Origin: Flexivirga aerilata
GTDB taxonomy: Bacteria; Actinomycetota; Actinomycetes; Actinomycetales; Dermatophilaceae
DNA length: 64,000 bases
Reading direction: 5' to 3'
Assembly: GCF_013002715.1 (NCBI RefSeq)
Contig: NZ_JABENB010000001.1
Location: forward strand, 62,001-126,000
Below the pieces are notes generated by a model, which did not search any database, had not been told where the DNA came from, and was given only the letters and a program-made list of their open reading frames with translations. Position 1 is the first letter of the stretch, and every line of letters begins with the position of its first letter. Positions 61,983-64,000 of this stretch are shown piece by piece. The position numbers and the translations under genes were made by a program.

Positions 61983-63577
61983 CCGCGAGTCACACTGATT
62001 GGGTGACCCAAGGCAGCACCTCTCCCCTTTCTCGCGTACGCCGCGAGCTGCAAGCGATGCCGCTGCGACTGCGGGTCAGCGCGCTGCTCGTCCTGCTGCT
62101 CGCGGTCGCACTCCTCATCACCGGCGCAGCCGCGACCGCGCAGGTGCGCAGCTTCATGACGCAGCGACAGGACGCGGAGCTTCGCGCCGCCCGCGCCTAC
62201 CTGGTCGACGGCGCGGTGAAGAACCGCGCGACCGAGCAGCAGGCGTTCGCCTACGTGCCGACCAACACCTACGCGATCTCCCTGCAGTCGGTGACCGGCA
62301 CCGAGCAGAGCATGATGACCGGCCCGGGCGACCCCGAGAATCCCGCGTCGGTGCCGGCCATCCCCCGCCTCACCGCGTCGGACCCGCGCGTGCGCACCGG
62401 CCAGATCTTCACCGTCTCCTCCAGGTCCGGCGGCGGCCGCTGGCACGTGATCGCCGGCACCGTCGACGACTCGGGCCAGACCTATGTCTACGCCGTGGCG
62501 GTCTCGATGGATCACACCGACGAGGTGGTCGACCACCTCGAGCTGGTGATCGTGCTGGTCGGCCTGCTCGCGCTCGCCGCGTGCGCGGTGCTCGGCTGGT
62601 TCGCGGTGCGCCGCACCATGCGGCCGCTGCGGCAGATCGAGGACACCGCCCGCGGGATCGCCGAGGGCGACCTCACCCGCCGCGTGCCGGCGCCCCGCAC
62701 GCAGGACGAGGTCGGCAGCCTCAGCAAGTCGCTCAACGTGATGCTCGCGCGCATCGAGGACTCCTTCGCCGTACGCCGGGCCTCCGAGGAGCGCATGCGG
62801 CAGTTCGTGGCGGACGCCTCGCACGAGTTGCGCACCCCGCTCGCCACGGTGCGGGGGTATGCCGAGCTCTTCCGTCAGGGCGCGGTCTCCGGGGAGGCCG
62901 ACACCCGCGCGGCGATGCGGCGCATCGAGGACGAGGCGACCCGCATGGCCGTCATGGTCGACGACCTGCTGCTGCTCACCCGGCTCGACCGTGCGCCGCG
63001 CGAGACACCGGGCGGCGACAAGCCGCACCTGCCGATCGATCTCACCGTGCTCGCCGCCGACGCGGTGCAGGACGCGACCGCGATCGACCACGCACGCACG
63101 GTGCGGCTGCGCGGCGTCGACGGGCCGGTGGGTCCCACCCCGGCGCTCGGCGACGAGGCCGCGCTGCGGCAGGTGGTGACCAACCTGATGGCCAACGCGA
63201 TCCGCTACACCCCGCCCGGGTCACCGCTCGAGGTGGCCGTCGGGGTGCGCGAGGGCATCGCCGAACTGCACGTGGTCGATCACGGCACCGGTGTGCCCGG
63301 CGAGTTGCGCGAGCGCATCTTCGAGCGGTTCTACCGGGCCGACCCGTCCCGCAACAGCGAGCACGGCGGCAGCGGGCTGGGCCTGGCCATCGTCTCCGCG
63401 ATCCTGGCGCTCCACGGCGGCGGGGTGGAGGTGCGGGACACCCCCGGAGGTGGCGCCACGTTCGTGGTGAAAATACCCTCGACGGCAGACCCGGCGGGTT
63501 CGCACGACGAGAGCGCGCAGGCACAGGAGCCCCACAGTCTCGATGAAGCGGTGCGACAGCAGAGCGGACTTGAGTAG
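61979..63577 (+). CDS. Sensor histidine kinase
   Basis: 532 residues from GTG 61979 (overlaps the regulator stop); GTG 62003 is an alternative. Two membrane helices (about 33-54 and 188-210) enclose an outer sensor of about 130 residues. HAMP (RPLRQIEDTARGIAEGDLTR), H-box H282 in FVADASHELRTPLATVRGYA, N-box NLMANAIRYTPPGS, G boxes VVDHGTGVP and GSGLGLAIVSAILALHGG. The C-terminal 35 residues are disordered. Confidence 0.92.
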   Translation: MTASHTDWVTQGSTSPLSRVRRELQAMPLRLRVSALLVLLLAVALLITGAAATAQVRSFMTQRQDAELRAARAYLVDGAVKNRATEQQAFAYVPTNTYAISLQSVTGTEQSMMTGPGDPENPASVPAIPRLTASDPRVRTGQIFTVSSRSGGGRWHVIAGTVDDSGQTYVYAVAVSMDHTDEVVDHLELVIVLVGLLALAACAVLGWFAVRRTMRPLRQIEDTARGIAEGDLTRRVPAPRTQDEVGSLSKSLNVMLARIEDSFAVRRASEERMRQFVADASHELRTPLATVRGYAELFRQGAVSGEADTRAAMRRIEDEATRMAVMVDDLLLLTRLDRAPRETPGGDKPHLPIDLTVLAADAVQDATAIDHARTVRLRGVDGPVGPTPALGDEAALRQVVTNLMANAIRYTPPGSPLEVAVGVREGIAELHVVDHGTGVPGELRERIFERFYRADPSRNSEHGGSGLGLAIVSAILALHGGGVEVRDTPGGGATFVVKIPSTADPAGSHDESAQAQEPHSLDEAVRQQSGLE

Positions 63578-63628
63578 ACCTCGCCCCGAGGGACAGTGGG
63601 CATCACACATTCAGGAGGGCATGAGCAG

Positions 63629-64000
63629 ATGTCGTTCGACCAGCACCGGTCCGACCAGCCGCAGGACGACTCCGGGCGGCGCGCCGACGCCGACGCGACC
63701 GGGGCGATCTACTCCGGCGACGAGCACACCTCCCCCATCCCGCGCTCCCCCGAGCAGCCGTATGACGCAGGCCATCGCCCGGCCGACCCCTTCGCCCCGC
63801 CGCAGTCTCAGCAGCCTCAGCAGGGCGCTCCGCAGCAGTCTCAGCCCTACGGCGCACCCCAGCCTTCGCACCAGTCTTCGCAGCAGCAGTACGGGCCGCA
63901 GTACGGCCGGCCGTACGAGCCGGGCCCGCAGCAGACCTACGGCCAGCCGGGCCAGCACGGTGCGGCGTTCGGCGCGGCCCAGCACCCACAGCAGGCCGGC
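63629..64000 (+). CDS. Gln/Pro-rich protein, 5' part (possible HtrA-like protease)
   Basis: ATG 63629, with AGGAGGG about nine bases upstream, opens a frame that runs off the window (124 codons): MSFDQHRSDQPQDDSGRRAD and a long Gln/Pro/Tyr/Gly-rich tract. ATG 63621 gives another frame that looks unnatural. In many actinobacteria a regulator-kinase pair is followed by a trypsin-like HtrA/PepD protease with just such a disordered N-terminus; the rest is not visible, so this is only a guess. Confidence 0.6.
   Translation, partial: MSFDQHRSDQPQDDSGRRADADATGAIYSGDEHTSPIPRSPEQPYDAGHRPADPFAPPQSQQPQQGAPQQSQPYGAPQPSHQSSQQQYGPQYGRPYEPGPQQTYGQPGQHGAAFGAAQHPQQAG

Overview
The window is high-GC DNA with tight, often 1-4 bp overlapping genes, frequent GTG starts, several promoters placed as if the mRNA were leaderless, an actinobacterial SepX / gephyrin-like / GalU gene block, a DtxR/IdeR-type regulator and a c-di-AMP riboswitch in front of an NlpC/P60 hydrolase. 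Together these point to an actinobacterium, most likely in Micrococcales (a Dermacoccaceae-like genome is my guess from the overall look, not proven).

Layout. 1-0.73 kb: 3' end of a secreted sedolisin-like peptidase. 0.8-16.1 kb: an apparently complete benzoate catabolic supercluster: pcaFIJ with a divergent LysR regulator; a large LuxR/LAL regulator; benA-benB and a fused benC-FCD-benD gene; a second LysR regulator divergent from benA and coupled to catB-catA-catC-pcaD. Benzoate could be taken through the diol, catechol, cis,cis-muconate, muconolactone, beta-ketoadipate and beta-ketoadipyl-CoA to succinyl-CoA and acetyl-CoA with only these genes; no benzoate transporter is visible. 16.3-25.3 kb: a mobile/defence island next to tRNA-Ala(CGC), bounded by a large serine integrase remnant on the tRNA side and holding, mainly on the minus strand, an ECF-like sigma factor, an HTH protein, an ImmA/IrrE-type metallopeptidase with a Cys-rich tail, a 51-residue protein, a frameshifted SinR-like gene, and a CBASS operon (patatin effector, CD-NTase, Cap2 E2-E1 protein, no Cap3), then a small membrane protein and a recombinase domain.

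25.5-36 kb: conserved actinobacterial core: SepX, GNAT, Mog/MoaB, MoaC, MoeA/Glp, GalU on the minus strand and 5-formyl-THF cyclo-ligase, a K+/H+ antiporter, FmdB, MtnP, a SAF-domain protein and MscL on the plus strand. 36-45 kb: a 1298-residue DUF4011-type helicase-nuclease, an AI-2E family transporter, DUF2461, a siderophore-interacting protein behind a DtxR-type box, an acyltransferase, DUF2505 and YbaK. 45-51.7 kb: tRNA-Arg(CCU), a uracil-DNA-glycosylase-like protein, a methyltransferase, an SGNH hydrolase remnant, a GntR/FCD regulator, a NYN protein, a DUF429-RelA/SpoT fusion, a deazaflavin-dependent reductase-like protein and two poorly known proteins. 51.9-64 kb: riboswitch plus NlpC/P60, the iron regulator, a structured RNA candidate with an extended Shine-Dalgarno, pdxH/serC, pepN, a MarR-MFS pair, a two-component system and the start of a Gln/Pro-rich protein.

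The main unusual points are the benC-FCD-benD triple fusion, the CBASS operon lacking Cap3 under a probable sigma/HTH/ImmA control module, the DUF429-alarmone-synthetase fusion, the structured RNA near 54.3-54.5 kb whose 5' part can pair with the 16S rRNA 3' tail, and five intergenic repeat clusters, each with its own palindromic word, four of them lying exactly between convergent transcription units.
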